From Streptacidiphilus sp. 4-A2 (GTDB lineage Bacteria > Actinomycetota > Actinomycetes > Streptomycetales > Streptomycetaceae): a DNA stretch of 64,000 nucleotides. Of the stretch, positions 11,747 through 21,282 are shown piece after piece. The notes under the pieces are model-generated. The model did no database searches. It was not told where the DNA came from and worked only from the letters and a program-made list of their open reading frames with translations. Position numbers and translations under genes: made by a program. Numbering within the stretch: position 1 is the first letter of the stretch; every line of letters begins with the position of its first letter. The DNA lies in assembly GCA_014284505.1 (NCBI GenBank), contig JAAFYY010000001.1, forward strand, positions 930,001 to 994,000, read 5' to 3'.

Positions 11747-12984
11747 CTAGTCGTCGAAGGCGGCGAAGAGTTCACGATGACTGACCGATGTGATCAGACT
11801 CACGTCGAACTCCTCCGCGTTGGCGACGGCGAGCGAGTCGAAGACCCGGTCGATCGCGGCCCGCAGGCCCCACTCGGCGGTGTACCCGGGCCAGCCGGAG
11901 TGGCCGGTCAGGTCGTCCTCGCGGGCGAAGATGTAGTTCTGCCACTGCCGGCTCGCGGGGTAGCGGTGGTGGTAGTCGTGCACCACGGTGTCGCCGGTGA
12001 GCACCAGGTAGCGGCAGGGGAAGTGCACCAGCAGCATCCGCGCGCCCCAGCGCAGCCAGGCGGCCGCGGCGCGCAGCGGCGGCAGTCCGGGCTCGGGGGC
12101 GGCCTCGCCGATGAAGATGGCGTTGGTCAGGCTGGCGAAGTACTCCTTGCCGCGGCGCACGGTGACCTCGGGGCGGGGAAGGTGTGCTTGACGCAGAGCC
12201 GAAGGGTGTTGCTGACCTGGTAGAAGTACACCAGCGGGAGGATCCAGGCGACCAGTACGACCGGCCACACACCGGTCCACACCGCGGCCACCGCGCCGCC
12301 GCCGTAGAGCAGCACGGCGATGGCCTTTTCGGCGCGGGCCGAGTTGTGTGCGAAGGAGCGGGTCCGGGAGATGGCGAAGGCCAGGTGGAACCGGGGCGAG
12401 AAAATCTTTCCGACGACCCGCGCCCACATCTGACGGCGGGTCATTCCCGGGTGCAGATCCAGGCTGATCAGGAACGCCTGGACGGTGGGGTCGCGCAGGG
12501 TCATGTGGTGCACCGCGTGGTGGTCGGCCACATGTTCCTTGCTGTACCGCTCCAGGTTCTGGATGATCAGCAATCCGGAGACAGTTTGTCCGACGAATAT
12601 GTCAAGTCGCTTCTTGCCGAACATGTTGCGGTGCGAACACTGGTGGTAGATCATCATGCGCAGGTTTCGCTGCCCGTGGACGGTCATCGCCCAACCCGGG
12701 ATCAGCAGCGGCAGCCACCACCCACCGAGGGTGAATCCGCCACAGGAGAGCGCCAGCCCGATCAGCATGCTGATCCAGGCGGCTGTCAGATGAAATCCTG
12801 GCGAAAAATTGACACGGCGTTGCCCGCGGAGCGGCTTTCCGGTCAGGAAGGTCAGGGGCAGCTGGACCATCCCGGGCAAGGCCCTCATGGACTCGCGCAC
12901 CCGGTCCGGCTCCACGGGGGACGGAGCCGAACCGGATAACGAGCTGCTTGCGGCACCCTGCGTTGTCGAATTGGTCGTACTCAT
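11747..12984 (-). CDS. Membrane fatty-acid-desaturase-like di-iron enzyme, first gene of the operon
   Basis: ATG 12984 starts a ~412-residue membrane protein (one break near 12180). The three His boxes are HQCSHR, EHVADHHAVHH and HDYHHRYP, with hydrophobic helices around WISMLIGLALSCGGF, WWLPLLIPGWAM and PVVLVAWILPLVYFY. These define the membrane di-iron desaturase/hydroxylase superfamily, which uses O2 to desaturate or hydroxylate acyl chains, sometimes carrier-bound. Codon 16 is the rare TTA (bases 12937-12939), a signature of bldA-dependent translation. It is the promoter-proximal gene of the leftward operon, 129 bases from the mutase S gene. The substrate is not deducible; a lipid, an acyl-carrier intermediate or the methylaspartate-derived unit are all possible. 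Confidence 0.85.
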
Positions 12985-13248
12985 GACGGACGGGCCCCTT
13001 CCAAGCTGTGATGCGACTAGCCAGAGCCGTACTGAGAACCCTCGGTCTGCGTTGCCGCCGCCTGCGGGACTGCGCTGAGCTGTGAGGATGCGGGCAGCAC
13101 GCACCCCTCAGCCGGTACGGACAAGGGTGGTGAGGTGAAGCCCCGTCACTCCGGCCCCGAGGGAGGGCCGGGTCGGGGTTGGTGCGGCGGCGCGGGCCAC
13201 GGGCCGGCGGGCCCATGACGGCGGAACGGCGTTGCCTGCCGAGGCTCC

Positions 13249-13301
13249 GTCAAGCTACTCGGAACTGTCAAAGTTAGTCAAGCAAAGCCCGAACTAGTCA
13301 A
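13249..13301 (-). promoter_or_regulatory. Promoter region of the mutase/desaturase operon with repeated TTGAC boxes
   Basis: In an AT-rich island on the minus strand, TTGACT (13281-13276) and TAGCTT (13257-13252) form a -35/-10 pair with an 18-base spacer, ~260 bases before the desaturase start. TTGAC occurs four times, starting at 13301, 13281, 13271 and 13253, the first two as TTGACTA. Repeats spaced near multiples of the helical turn suggest an activator-binding array. The long 5' leader is unexplained. Confidence 0.5.
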
Positions 13302-13480
13302 TAATCATCCCGGTGAGCTACGCTTTGAGTGGGACTGTTGACCGAACCTGTGTTCGCGACTGCGAGGGCTGAAAGGCCTCCGGCCACAGTGCTGGACTTG
13401 AAGTCGTACGACCACGAGCCGTGCGGGGGGATGTAAATGATGGCGCCGGTGCAACGAGGCGCGGTGGGTCCGCCCAGCAC
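13298..13480 (-). CDS. Possible small protein downstream of the XRE gene (doubtful)
   Basis: A 60-codon frame from GTG 13480 contains natural-looking segments (CTGAIIYIPPHGSWSYDF, GGLSALAVANTGSVNSP). A one-base shift in the GCGCGCGC run just upstream would extend it to ATG 13527 (MVSGGATTALPERRPGA). It sits in the 580-base gap between the XRE and desaturase genes and overlaps the candidate operon promoter. No ribosome site or homology is recognised. The rest of the 12985-13564 gap shows only the promoter array. Confidence 0.22.
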   Translation of the reverse strand: MLGGPTAPRCTGAIIYIPPHGSWSYDFKSSTVAGGLSALAVANTGSVNSPTQSVAHRDDY

Positions 13481-13564
13481 GCGCGCGCGCCCGGGCGCCG
13501 TTCCGGCAGGGCGGTGGTTGCGCCGCCGCTTACCATCGGCGGCGCTGCGACGGAGCTGGTGTGA

Positions 13565-14854
13565 TCAGGCCCGGTCCAGCGCCGACGCCAGCGACTTCCA
13601 CGCCTCCGCGGCCAGGTCCAGATACCCGGCCTCCTCCGCCTCCACCGCAACTGCCCGCATCGCCTTCAGTGCCGTCGGCGCCTCTCCCACATGCAGTAGA
13701 CACTGGCTCTGCAACAGCCGGCTGCGCAGGCCGTCATGAAACGAGAGCAGTCCGCTGTCCTCCGCCTGACGCGCAGTCATAAGGGCTTCCTGATAACAGC
13801 TCTCTGCCCAAAGGAACCACGCCTTCAGGGACAGCAGGGCAGCCGCGTGGGCCGGCTCCCCGGCCAGCTCCACCGCCTTGTCCGCCTCCTCGATCCAGCG
13901 GGCGACATCGTCCACCCGGCCGGCCCGCAGCCGCAGCACCCCTGCGGCCATCCGCAGTCTGGCCCAGGCCAGCACATCGTCCCGGCTGTCCAGGGTCTCC
14001 AGGGCGCGGCTCATCAGCCGGTCGCACATCTCCGGATTCCCCTGACGGGACATCACCGTGGCCGAGGTCCAGTAGAGCTGCGCGGCCGTCAGTCTGGTCA
14101 CCTTGTCGGCCAGGGCCAGCAGCTCGGGCACCCGCTCGGCCGCCCTGGCGGCGGCGCCTGCCTCCGACTCGGCGGCGGCCAGGGCCATCAGCGCCTGTGC
14201 CCGCTCCGGCGGACGGCTGCCCCAGGTGACCGCGAGCGCCTGCTTACCGTGCTCCAGCGCGGCCTCGATCTGACCGAGCGCGCGCTCCTCGCCGGAGAGG
14301 TCGGCCAGCACCCGGCCGCGCAGCTGCCCGGTGTCCTCCCAGTCCCCGCTGATGGAGAGCAGCAGCCGCAGCACACCCACCCGCGCCGGCAGGTTCCGCA
14401 CCCGGCCGTACGCGTCCGCCAGCACCGACAGCAGATGCCAGTTCCAGCCGAAGGGCTCCGGCTCGGACAGGTCCAGTTCCAGCCTCGGCTCCAGCAGTTC
14501 GACGGCGCGCCGGGCATCGCCCGCGTGCAGCGCCGCGGTGGCCAGGGCCAGCAGCTCACCGGAGCCGTCACGGACGCTCTGTGTGCGGCCGGTCCCGGAG
14601 CCGGCTTCGTCCGTCCCGTCCTCGACCGCGGTCCCCGGCGGGTCGTGATAGGCCACCAGATCGTCGACGGCGACTCCGAGCGCGGTCGCCAGATAGCTCA
14701 GCGCCTGCGGCGACGGCAGCCGGTTGCCCATCTCCAGACGACAGATGTAACTGGCCGAGACCTGGCCGCCGGCCAGCTCGGTCTGCTTGATACCCCGGTC
14801 GAGTCGCAGCTGCCTGAGTCGCCGGCCGAACGCGGGTTGACTGACATCAGTCAC
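13565..14854 (-). CDS. XRE-family regulator with helical (TPR-like) C-terminal domain
   Basis: The N-terminal ~60 residues form a Cro/CI-type HTH: FGRRLRQLRLDRGIKQTELAGGQVSASYICRLEMG followed by RLPSPQALSYLATALGV. A ~330-residue Ala/Leu-rich helical domain follows (ALATAALHAGDARRAVELLE, ALVLLSLKAWFLWAE-like segments), resembling the TPR-type sensor parts of streptomycete XRE pathway regulators. The start is uncertain. GTG 14854 overlaps the TGA of the upstream frame (GTGA), whereas ATGs at 14893 and 14935 lack ribosome sites. The gene is intact and transcribed toward the mutase operon, which it may regulate. Confidence 0.78.
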   Translation of the reverse strand: MTDVSQPAFGRRLRQLRLDRGIKQTELAGGQVSASYICRLEMGNRLPSPQALSYLATALGVAVDDLVAYHDPPGTAVEDGTDEAGSGTGRTQSVRDGSGELLALATAALHAGDARRAVELLEPRLELDLSEPEPFGWNWHLLSVLADAYGRVRNLPARVGVLRLLLSISGDWEDTGQLRGRVLADLSGEERALGQIEAALEHGKQALAVTWGSRPPERAQALMALAAAESEAGAAARAAERVPELLALADKVTRLTAAQLYWTSATVMSRQGNPEMCDRLMSRALETLDSRDDVLAWARLRMAAGVLRLRAGRVDDVARWIEEADKAVELAGEPAHAAALLSLKAWFLWAESCYQEALMTARQAEDSGLLSFHDGLRSRLLQSQCLLHVGEAPTALKAMRAVAVEAEEAGYLDLAAEAWKSLASALDRA

Positions 14855-15621
14855 AGCTGGACCACCAGCTCTCGAAGGAGGAAGTTGTTCCATGCCCAAG
14901 CTTCTGACCGTGTTACTGCTGCTGCGGATGGCCACCAGGCTCGGTACGGTCGAGGCGGAACCGGCCGGTGGCGGGGCTGCCCGGTCACGAACCGGCGGTT
15001 TCGCGCCCGTGCCATTGTCGTTCCATGCCTATCGCTCCGACCTTGAGTGGCCGTAGCGGCGGCCAAACATTTCCCAATATGACAAAATCTATGACACCGT
15101 GAGTCAACTTGCAATCGGCGCGCTGTTGGCTCTCGGTCCCCGGCCCCGGTGCCTGGGGGCGGAGTCCGGGGAGGCGGGTCATCGGCCTGCCTCCGCGTCA
15201 CTCCCCCGGCCCCGGACCACGGACGGTGCAGCGAAAACGGTACAGGCTCCTCCCCGGATACGGCAGTTGGCTCGGTCACCGAGTGATCGGACTCCGGTTC
15301 CGACAGCACCAGCGCCAGCAGTCCGGGAAAGACCGCCTCGAATTCCGCCCGGCGCAGGTTGTTGAACCGGCGGGAGCCGACGTCCCGCTGCTCCAGCAGC
15401 CCTATCCCGCGCAGGACCGCGAAATGGTGGCTCCGGGTCGCCTTGCTGACGCCGAGTTCGATGGTGCCGCAGGCCAGACTCCACTCCGGCGAGGCCGCGA
15501 CCTCCCGGATGATGGTCCTGCGCACCGGATTGGCGATCGCGCTGAGCGCTTCCTGAAGGGGAATCCCCACGGCCCGGCATGGCTCAGGCCGCGCGTACGC
15601 CGCGACTCCCCGGCAGTGCAC
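14851..15621 (-). CDS. ArsR-type winged-helix regulator (C-terminal limit uncertain)
   Basis: The first ~115 residues are a clear ArsR-like HTH: LQEALSAIANPVRRTIIREVAASPEWSLACGTI, then SKATRSHHFAVLRGIGLLEQRDVGSRRFNNLRRAEFEAVFPGLLALVL. The open frame then runs to 14851 with unconvincing Arg/Pro-rich sequence. ArsR proteins of this kind are usually ~110-130 residues, so the true stop has probably been lost to a base error near 15280. The start may be ATG 15621, GTG 15567 or ATG 15580 after a shift. It has no Cys metal-site motif. It is divergent from an MFS exporter and upstream of the XRE gene. Confidence 0.6.
   Translation of the reverse strand: MHCRGVAAYARPEPCRAVGIPLQEALSAIANPVRRTIIREVAASPEWSLACGTIELGVSKATRSHHFAVLRGIGLLEQRDVGSRRFNNLRRAEFEAVFPGLLALVLSEPESDHSVTEPTAVSGEEPVPFSLHRPWSGAGGVTRRQADDPPPRTPPPGTGAGDREPTARRLQVDSRCHRFCHIGKCLAAATATQGRSDRHGTTMARARNRRFVTGQPRHRPVPPRPYRAWWPSAAAVTRSEAWAWNNFLLRELVVQL
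15076..15110 (-). promoter_or_regulatory. AT-rich promoter-like stretch with TGTCATA direct repeats
   Basis: On the minus strand TTGACT (15107-15102) is followed by two TGTCATA copies (15096-15090 and 15084-15078, period 12) and AATATTGG-like bases. The -10 spacing is not ideal (19-20 bases to TCATAT). It is a strong base-composition outlier and probably drives the XRE gene; if so, the ArsR coding frame does not really extend through it. Confidence 0.4.
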
Positions 15622-15756
15622 GGACCCACTGTGTTCGGGTCCGAAGAGGCACGCGACGCCAGGCTGGTATCCACAGTGATCGACCTCCGTCGAACACTAT
15701 AGTTGCTCCGGGCGGGATGGCGCGGTGGTTTCCCCGAAACGAATGCGAGCTGTCAG

Positions 15757-17194
15757 ATGAGTCAAGTCGCGGGTAGGACAGGTCCGGTAGCGTCGACGGC
15801 GGCCGGTGCCGGGCGCTCCCGGCCGGCGGGCAGTCGGGCGGCTCGCTGCGTGGCGCGCTGGCCCTGGGCGCGGTCTGTCTGGGCTTCTTCATGGTCCTGG
15901 TGGACAGCAGTGCCCTCAATATCGCGCTCCCCCGGCTGCGCAGCGACTTCGCCGGCGGGCTGGTCCAGGTGGAGTGGACGGTGAACGCCTACACCGTGGC
16001 CATGGCCGCCTGCCTGCTCGGCGGCGGCACGCTGACCGACCGGCTGGGTGCACGCAGGCTCTTCCAGCTGTCGCTGGTGGTCTTCGTGCTCTCCTCCGCC
16101 GCCTGTGCGGCCAGTCCGGGCATCGGGACGCTGATCGCGGCCCGCGCGGTGCAGGGCGTCTCGGCCGGCGGGCTGCTCCCGGCCTCGCTGGCGGTGCTGG
16201 CGCACATGTACCCGGATCCGCACCGGCGGGCCCGGGCGCTCACCATCTGGGGTGGCGTCAGTTCCCTGGCACTGGTGGTCGGCCCGGTGGTGGGCGGCAC
16301 ACTGACCGCCACCGCGGGCTGGCGGGCGATCTTCCTGATCAATGTCCCGATCGGGCTGGCCGCGGTGGCGCTGTGCGCCCGGACCGTCCCGGCCTCCCCG
16401 GCCCGCCTGGTGCCCTTCGACATCAAGGGCCAGCTGGCCTCGACCGCGGTGGTCGGCTGCGCGATCGGCGCGCTGATCGAGGGCGGCTCCGACGGCTGGT
16501 CGGCCCCGCTGCCGCTGGCCCTGCTGGCCGCGGCGGCGCTGGCCGCGGCCGCCCTGGTGCTCTTCGAACGGACTGCGGCCCACCCCATGCTGCCCCTGGC
16601 GGTGCTGGCCCGGCCCGGGTTCCTGTCCGGACTGGCCATCGGTGCCCTGTTCCAGTTCGGCGCCTATGGCAGCCAGTACGCCATCTCCGTGCATCTCCAG
16701 CGCAGTTGGGGGATGGGCCCGCTGGGCGCCGGGCTGGCGTTCATACCCTTCGCCTCCTGCTGGGCCTTCGCCTCGTTCGTGCTCGCCCGTGCGGTCACCC
16801 GGACCGGTCCCCGGCTGCTGCTGGTCGCCGGGGCGGCGGCGGCCGCCGTCGGGGCGCTGGCGCTGCTCCCGCTCGGCGACGGCCGCCAGTGGTGGGTGTT
16901 CGTCCTGGGCAGCTGTCTGCTCGGCGGCGGCGCCGGGCTGATGGGGCCGAGCCTGCCGACCGTGGTGCTGCGTGTCCTGCCGGTGCACCAGGCCGGTCTG
17001 GCCTCCGGCTCGCTCAACGCGCTGCGCCAGGTCGGCGGCGCGGTCGGGCTGGCGCTGTTCGGGCCGATCATGAACAACTCCTCCCCGACTCGCTGCGGAT
17101 CTGCCTCGGGCTGGTGGCCGTGGGCTTCCTGCTGATAGTGCTGGTGGTGCGGCGCAGCGTGCTGGGCACGGTGGAGCAGCCGAAGCCGCAGTGA
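15757..17194 (+). CDS. MFS exporter, DHA2 (EmrB/QacA) type, frameshifted
   Basis: ATG 15757 opens a frame (MSQVAGRTGPVAS) that must shift near 15830 to reach GALALGAVCLGFFMVLVDSSALNIALPRL, the typical first helix of DHA2 drug exporters. Motif A is TDRLGARRLFQLSL, motif C-like GPVVGGTLTATAGWRAIFLINVPIG. After a break near 17085 the protein ends LIVLVVRRSVLGTVEQPKPQ. Corrected length is ~478 residues with 14 predicted helices. It is divergent from the ArsR-like regulator and only 95 bases before a quinone oxidoreductase, with which it may be co-transcribed. The substrate is unknown. Confidence 0.82.
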
Positions 17195-17230
17195 GCGGGC
17201 GGCGGAAGCCGAACGACAGCACCGGCCGGC

Positions 17231-17275
17231 ACCAATCAGAACCAACAGAACCAACAGAACTGACAGAACTGACAG
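17231..17275 (+). repeat. Nine-base tandem repeat before the oxidoreductase gene
   Basis: Five consecutive 9-base units run ACCAATCAG, AACCAACAG (x2), AACTGACAG (x2). They lie between the MFS stop (17194) and the oxidoreductase ribosome site (GCGAGGAG, 17276 on). The unit is purine/AC-rich and unlike the surrounding DNA. Confidence 0.85.
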
Positions 17276-17289
17276 CGAGGAGAGACGCG

Positions 17290-18264
17290 ATGCGCGCAGT
17301 GGTGGTCGACCGCCCCGGGGGCCCGGAGGTCCTGACCGGGGCCGAACGGCCGGATCCGGTGGCCGGGCCCGGGCAGTTGGTTGTCCGGCTCATCGCTGCC
17401 GGGGTGAACTTCAAGGACGTCTACGAGCGCGAGGGACGCACCTCGGCCGCGACGCCCTTTGTGCCGGGGAGCGAGGGGGCGGGCACCGTGCTCGCGGTCG
17501 GGCCCGGGGTCTCCGGGTTCGGCGTGGGCGACCGGGTGGCCTGGTGGGCGGCGCCGGGCAGCTACGCCGAGCAGGTGCTGGTTCCGGCGGACGCGGCGGT
17601 GCTGCTGCCCGATGACGTCTCCGGGGAGGACGCGGCCGCGCTGATGCTCCAGGGTCTGACCGCGCACTACCTGACCACCTCCACCTATCCGGCCGCTCCG
17701 GGCGAGACCGCGCTGGTGCACTCGGCGGCCGGGGGTCTGGGCCAGCATCTGACCCGGCTGCTGTCCGGGCGCGGGGTGCGGGTGCTGGCCACCGTCTCCA
17801 CGCCGGAGAAGGCCGAGGTGGCCCGGGCGCTGGGCGCGGACGAGGTGGTGATCCGCGGTACGGGGGTGGATCTGGCTGCCACCGTAAGGGAGTTGACCAA
17901 GGGCCGGGGGGTCGACGTGGTCTACGACGGGGTGGGCCGGGACACCTTCGAGGCCGGGCTGGCCTCGCTGCGGCCCCGGGGGACCTTCGTCCTGGTCGGT
18001 TCGGCCTCGGGGCCGGTGCCGGCCTTCGACCCGCAGTCGCTGGCGGCCAGGGGGTCGCTCTTCCTGACCCGGCCGACGCTGGTCCACCACGCCACCGATC
18101 CGGTGGAACTGCGGCAGCGGGCAGCGGAGTTGTTCGACTGGCTGCGCAGCGGCACGATCCGGGTCGCCGTCGGCGGCCGCTACCCCCTGGCCGAGGCGGA
18201 GCGCGCGCACGCCGACCTCCAGTCCGGGCGCAGCGTCGGAAAGCTGCTACTGCTGCCGAACTGA
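17290..18264 (+). CDS. Zinc-free quinone oxidoreductase (zeta-crystallin/QorA family)
   Basis: This intact 324-residue medium-chain reductase starts at ATG 17290 behind GAGGAGAG. Features are AAGVNFKDVYEREG, the catalytic-domain PGSEGAGTVLAVGPGVSGF, and the NADPH-binding segment VHSAAGGLGQHLTRLL (AAGGxGxxxxxL variant typical of quinone reductases) with VDVVYDGVGRDTF. Catalytic and structural zinc ligands are absent. QorA-type enzymes reduce quinones or enones with NADPH. It follows the DHA2 exporter on the same strand, so both may respond to the same toxic quinone-like compound. It faces the MMPL exporter gene. Confidence 0.9.
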   Translation: MRAVVVDRPGGPEVLTGAERPDPVAGPGQLVVRLIAAGVNFKDVYEREGRTSAATPFVPGSEGAGTVLAVGPGVSGFGVGDRVAWWAAPGSYAEQVLVPADAAVLLPDDVSGEDAAALMLQGLTAHYLTTSTYPAAPGETALVHSAAGGLGQHLTRLLSGRGVRVLATVSTPEKAEVARALGADEVVIRGTGVDLAATVRELTKGRGVDVVYDGVGRDTFEAGLASLRPRGTFVLVGSASGPVPAFDPQSLAARGSLFLTRPTLVHHATDPVELRQRAAELFDWLRSGTIRVAVGGRYPLAEAERAHADLQSGRSVGKLLLLPN

Positions 18265-18283
18265 CACTCAGTCAATGAACAAG

Positions 18284-18317
18284 GCCGGGACCGGTGTTCG
18301 GCAGTGCCGGTCCCGGC
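18284..18317. terminator. 11-bp hairpin between convergent oxidoreductase and MMPL genes
   Basis: GCCGGGACCGG and its exact complement flank a 12-base loop, 19 bases after the oxidoreductase stop and just before the MMPL stop (18322). It lacks a T tract and is likely bidirectional. Confidence 0.6.
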
Positions 18318-18321
18318 AGGT

Positions 18322-20488
18322 TCAGGCGCGCAGCCGCGGCAGGATCCGGTCCAGCCACCGGGGCAGCCACCAGTTGGCCCGGCCGGTGAGCACCATCACC
18401 GAGGGGACCAGCACCAGCCGGACCACGCTGGCGTCCAGGATCACGCTCACTGCCAGGCCGAGCGCGAGCATCTTGACCACCACCGTGGGCGAGGCGGTGA
18501 AGGACAGGAACACCGCGGTCATGATCAGCGCGGCGCTGGAGATGACCCGTCCGGTGACCGCGAGCCCGGTACCCACCGCGACGGTGTTGTCCTGGCTGTG
18601 CCGCCAGCTCTCGGCGATCCGGGAGAGCAGGAAGATCTCGTAGTCCATGGACAGCCCGAAGACGATGGCGAACATCATCATCGGTACATAGGACTCGATC
18701 GGCACCGGTTCGGAGAGCCCGAGCAGGCTGTCCCCCAGCCCCACTGGAAGACGGCGACCAGCACCCCGTAGGAGGCGCCGGTGGTGCACAGGTTCAGCAC
18801 CACCGCCTTGAGCGGGATCAGCAGGCTCCGGAACACCGTCATCAGCAGCAGGAAGGCGGCCACCAGCACGATGCCGATGATGACCGGCAGCCGCCGGGTG
18901 ACCGTGTCGCGGAAGTCGAACTGGCCGGCGGTGCTGCCGGTGAGATAGCCGCGCGCGCCGGTGCCCCGGAGCGCGTCCGGCAGGGTGTGCTGCGTCAGCG
19001 TGCTGAACAGTGCCCCGGTGGCCGCCGTCTGCGGCCCCTGGGCCGGAAAGATCGTGCTGGTGAGGATCCTGCCGTCGGCGCTCGGCGTGGGCGGGTGAAC
19101 CGGGCTGTGCCTGCGGTGTGCCCCAGCGCTCGGTCGAGGTCGGTGGTGATCGTCGCGGCGGCCGCGGTCGCCGGGTGCAGGTCCACGACCAGGGTGAACG
19201 GCCCGTTGGCGCCGGGTCCGAAGCCGGGCCCGGCGGCCTGGGCGATCCAGTCGTAGGAGGTGCGGGTGGTACTGCCGAGGGGTCGGCGCCGTCGTCCACA
19301 TGGCCCAGCCGTATCGAGAGCAGCGGCACCGCGCAGACCGCCAGCAGCGCGGTCCCCGCGAGCAGCAGCTGCCACGGGTGCCGGGCGGCGAAGCCCGCGT
19401 AGCGCTGCCAGCCGTCGCGGCTGCCCGAGGTCTCGGCGATCGGACGGCGCAGCGCCACCCGGTCGATCCGGGTGCCCACCAGGCCGAGCGCGGCCGGGAC
19501 CAGGGTGAGCGAGGCGGCCCCGGTGACCACGACCGCGAGGGTCGCGGCGAGGCCGAGCCCGCCGATGAAGCTCAGCCCGCTGGCGTACAGCCCGAGCAGG
19601 GCCACCGCCACGGTGACGGCGGCGACCACGACCGCGTGCCCGCTCCCGGCGGTGGTGCGGGCGGCGGCGTCCTGCGGGGCGTGTCCGTCGATCAGGCCCT
19701 GCCGGAAGCGGGTGGTCAGGAACAGCGCGTAGTCGATGCCGACTCCGAGCCCGATCATGGTGGCCAGGGTGGGCGCGGCGCGTGGCGAAGGTGATCGTGC
19801 CTGCCACGATGCCCACCACCCCGAGCCCGGCGCCCACGCCGATCAGCGCGCCGACCAGCGGCAGCAGCGCGGCGAGGACGCTGCCGAAGGCGAGCAGCAG
19901 GATCACCAGGGCGGCGCCCAGGCCCACCAGTTCGCTGGCCGTGTCGTCGGCGGGCGGGCGGACCACCTGGTCCAGGTCGCCGCCGTAGGCGACCTGGAGC
20001 CCGTCCGCCCGGGCGGGTGCGGTGGCCTGGTCCAGTCGGGTGGTGTAGCCGTGCCCGAGGTTCTTCAACGGCTCGTCGAAGGAGGCGGTGGTGTAGGCGG
20101 TGCGGCCGTCGGTGCTGGTCACCGGCGTCGAGACGGCCAGCACATGGGGCAGCCCGCGCAGGTCGGCCAGGGTCCGGCCGAGAGCCTGGCCGTGGGCCGC
20201 GACGGTGCCCGAGTCGACGTGGAAGACCACCCGGCCACTGGGCGCGGCCGCGGTCGGGTCGGCGGCGGCGAGCAGCTCGGCCCCGGTGTCCGACTGGCTT
20301 CCGGGCAGGCTGATCTGGTCGCTGAAGGTGGGGCCGACCAGCTGGCGGCCGGTGAACGCGGCCATCAGCAGCACCAGCCACAGGGCGATCACCCACAGCG
20401 GGTGGCGGGCGCAGCAGGCGCCGAGGCGGTACAGGCCGCCGGAGGTCGGACCGTCATCGGCGGACGGTATGGGGGAGTTGGAAGGCAC
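18322..20488 (-). CDS. MMPL/RND-family transporter, frameshifted
   Basis: GTG 20488, six bases behind CAGGAG, starts a ~720-residue protein typical of actinobacterial MMPL exporters: an N-terminal helix (RHPLWVIALWLVLLMAAFTG), a large extracytoplasmic loop (LPGSQSDTGAELL, GRTAYTTASF), a helix bundle with the signature GLGVGIDYALFLTTRFRQGL, then a second loop and bundle with VFGLSMDYEIFLLSRIAESW. Breaks near 19785, 19270, 19095 and 18750 divide it. The two Asp-Tyr proton-relay motifs are preserved. It is divergent from a TetR gene with a palindromic operator between, so it is a regulated efflux system of unknown substrate. Confidence 0.87.
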
Positions 20489-20535
20489 AGCGGCTCCTGG
20501 GAAAGACCGGGACTGCGGCCGACCATAACCCAAAG

Positions 20536-20579
20536 TGGCACTAGTGCCAATTGACATAGCCGCCAGAGTGGCCGATTCT
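20536..20579 (+). promoter_or_regulatory. Palindromic operator and leaderless promoter of the tetR gene
   Basis: TGGCACTAGTGCCA (20536-20549) is a perfect palindrome directly upstream of TTGACA (20551-20556), a 17-base spacer and GATTCT (20574-20579). The ATG at 20587 follows 7 bases later, so the transcript should be leaderless. The palindrome also covers the promoter side of the divergent MMPL gene. Autoregulation by the TetR protein is inferred. Confidence 0.65.
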
Positions 20580-20586
20580 TGACGTT

Positions 20587-21207
20587 ATGTCAGCCGAAGT
20601 CGACGAACCAGGACTGCGCGACCGCAAGAAGGAGCAGACCCGCCGCAACCTGCGTGAGGGTGCGGCCCTGCTGTTCGCCGAACGCGGCTTCGCGGCCACC
20701 ACGGTCGAGGACATCGCCGCCCACGCGAACGTCTCCAAGCGCACCTTCTTCCGCTACTTCGACAGCAAGGAGGACCTGCTGCTGCCGGATCTCCGCGATG
20801 TGTTCGACTGCGTGGAGACCGCGCTGGCAGGCAGACCCGCGGACGAGGATCCGCTGAGCGCCGTCTGCCACGCCCTGCTGGAATCCGCCGTGCCCTTCGC
20901 GCAGAGCAGCCTGACCGTGCTGTCCCGGCCCTTCGAGGGCACCGAGACCCTGGTCGCCGGACGCATGGTGCACGCGTTCACCACCTTCGAGGACCGGCTG
21001 TCGCTGCTGGTCCTCGCCCGGCTCCCGTCCGACGAGCCGGACGCCGACCTGCGCGCCGCGGTGATCGCCGGGGCCGCGCTGGCGGCCGTGCGCGCGGTAC
21101 TGCGCACCCGGCGCAGCCGCCGCGGCAGCGCCCAGCCGGTCGAGAGCCCGGGGCCGTTGCTGCCCATGGCGCTGGCCATACTGGCCGGGTTCGGCGCCGT
21201 CGACTGA
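20587..21207 (+). CDS. TetR-family regulator
   Basis: This intact 206-residue protein has the classic TetR HTH near residues 15-60: REGAALLFAERGFAATTVEDIAAHANVSKRTFFRYFDSKEDLL. The rest is a helical ligand-binding domain. It is divergent from the MMPL exporter and separated from it by a 14-bp palindrome, the standard organisation for a ligand-relieved repressor of its neighbour. The leader-free start is supported by the promoter position. Confidence 0.92.
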   Translation: MSAEVDEPGLRDRKKEQTRRNLREGAALLFAERGFAATTVEDIAAHANVSKRTFFRYFDSKEDLLLPDLRDVFDCVETALAGRPADEDPLSAVCHALLESAVPFAQSSLTVLSRPFEGTETLVAGRMVHAFTTFEDRLSLLVLARLPSDEPDADLRAAVIAGAALAAVRAVLRTRRSRRGSAQPVESPGPLLPMALAILAGFGAVD

Positions 21208-21282
21208 GCCCGGCCCGGCATCGCCCGGCCGACGAGGCTCCCGGGGCCGGGGAATCCGGGGCCGTCAGCCCGGCGCGGTCCC

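Noticed and set aside
14851..15300. A genuine 256-residue ArsR protein with a long C-terminal domain
   Set aside because: The extra ~140 residues are Arg/Pro-rich without pattern and pass through an AT-rich promoter-like stretch, so a lost stop codon is more likely.
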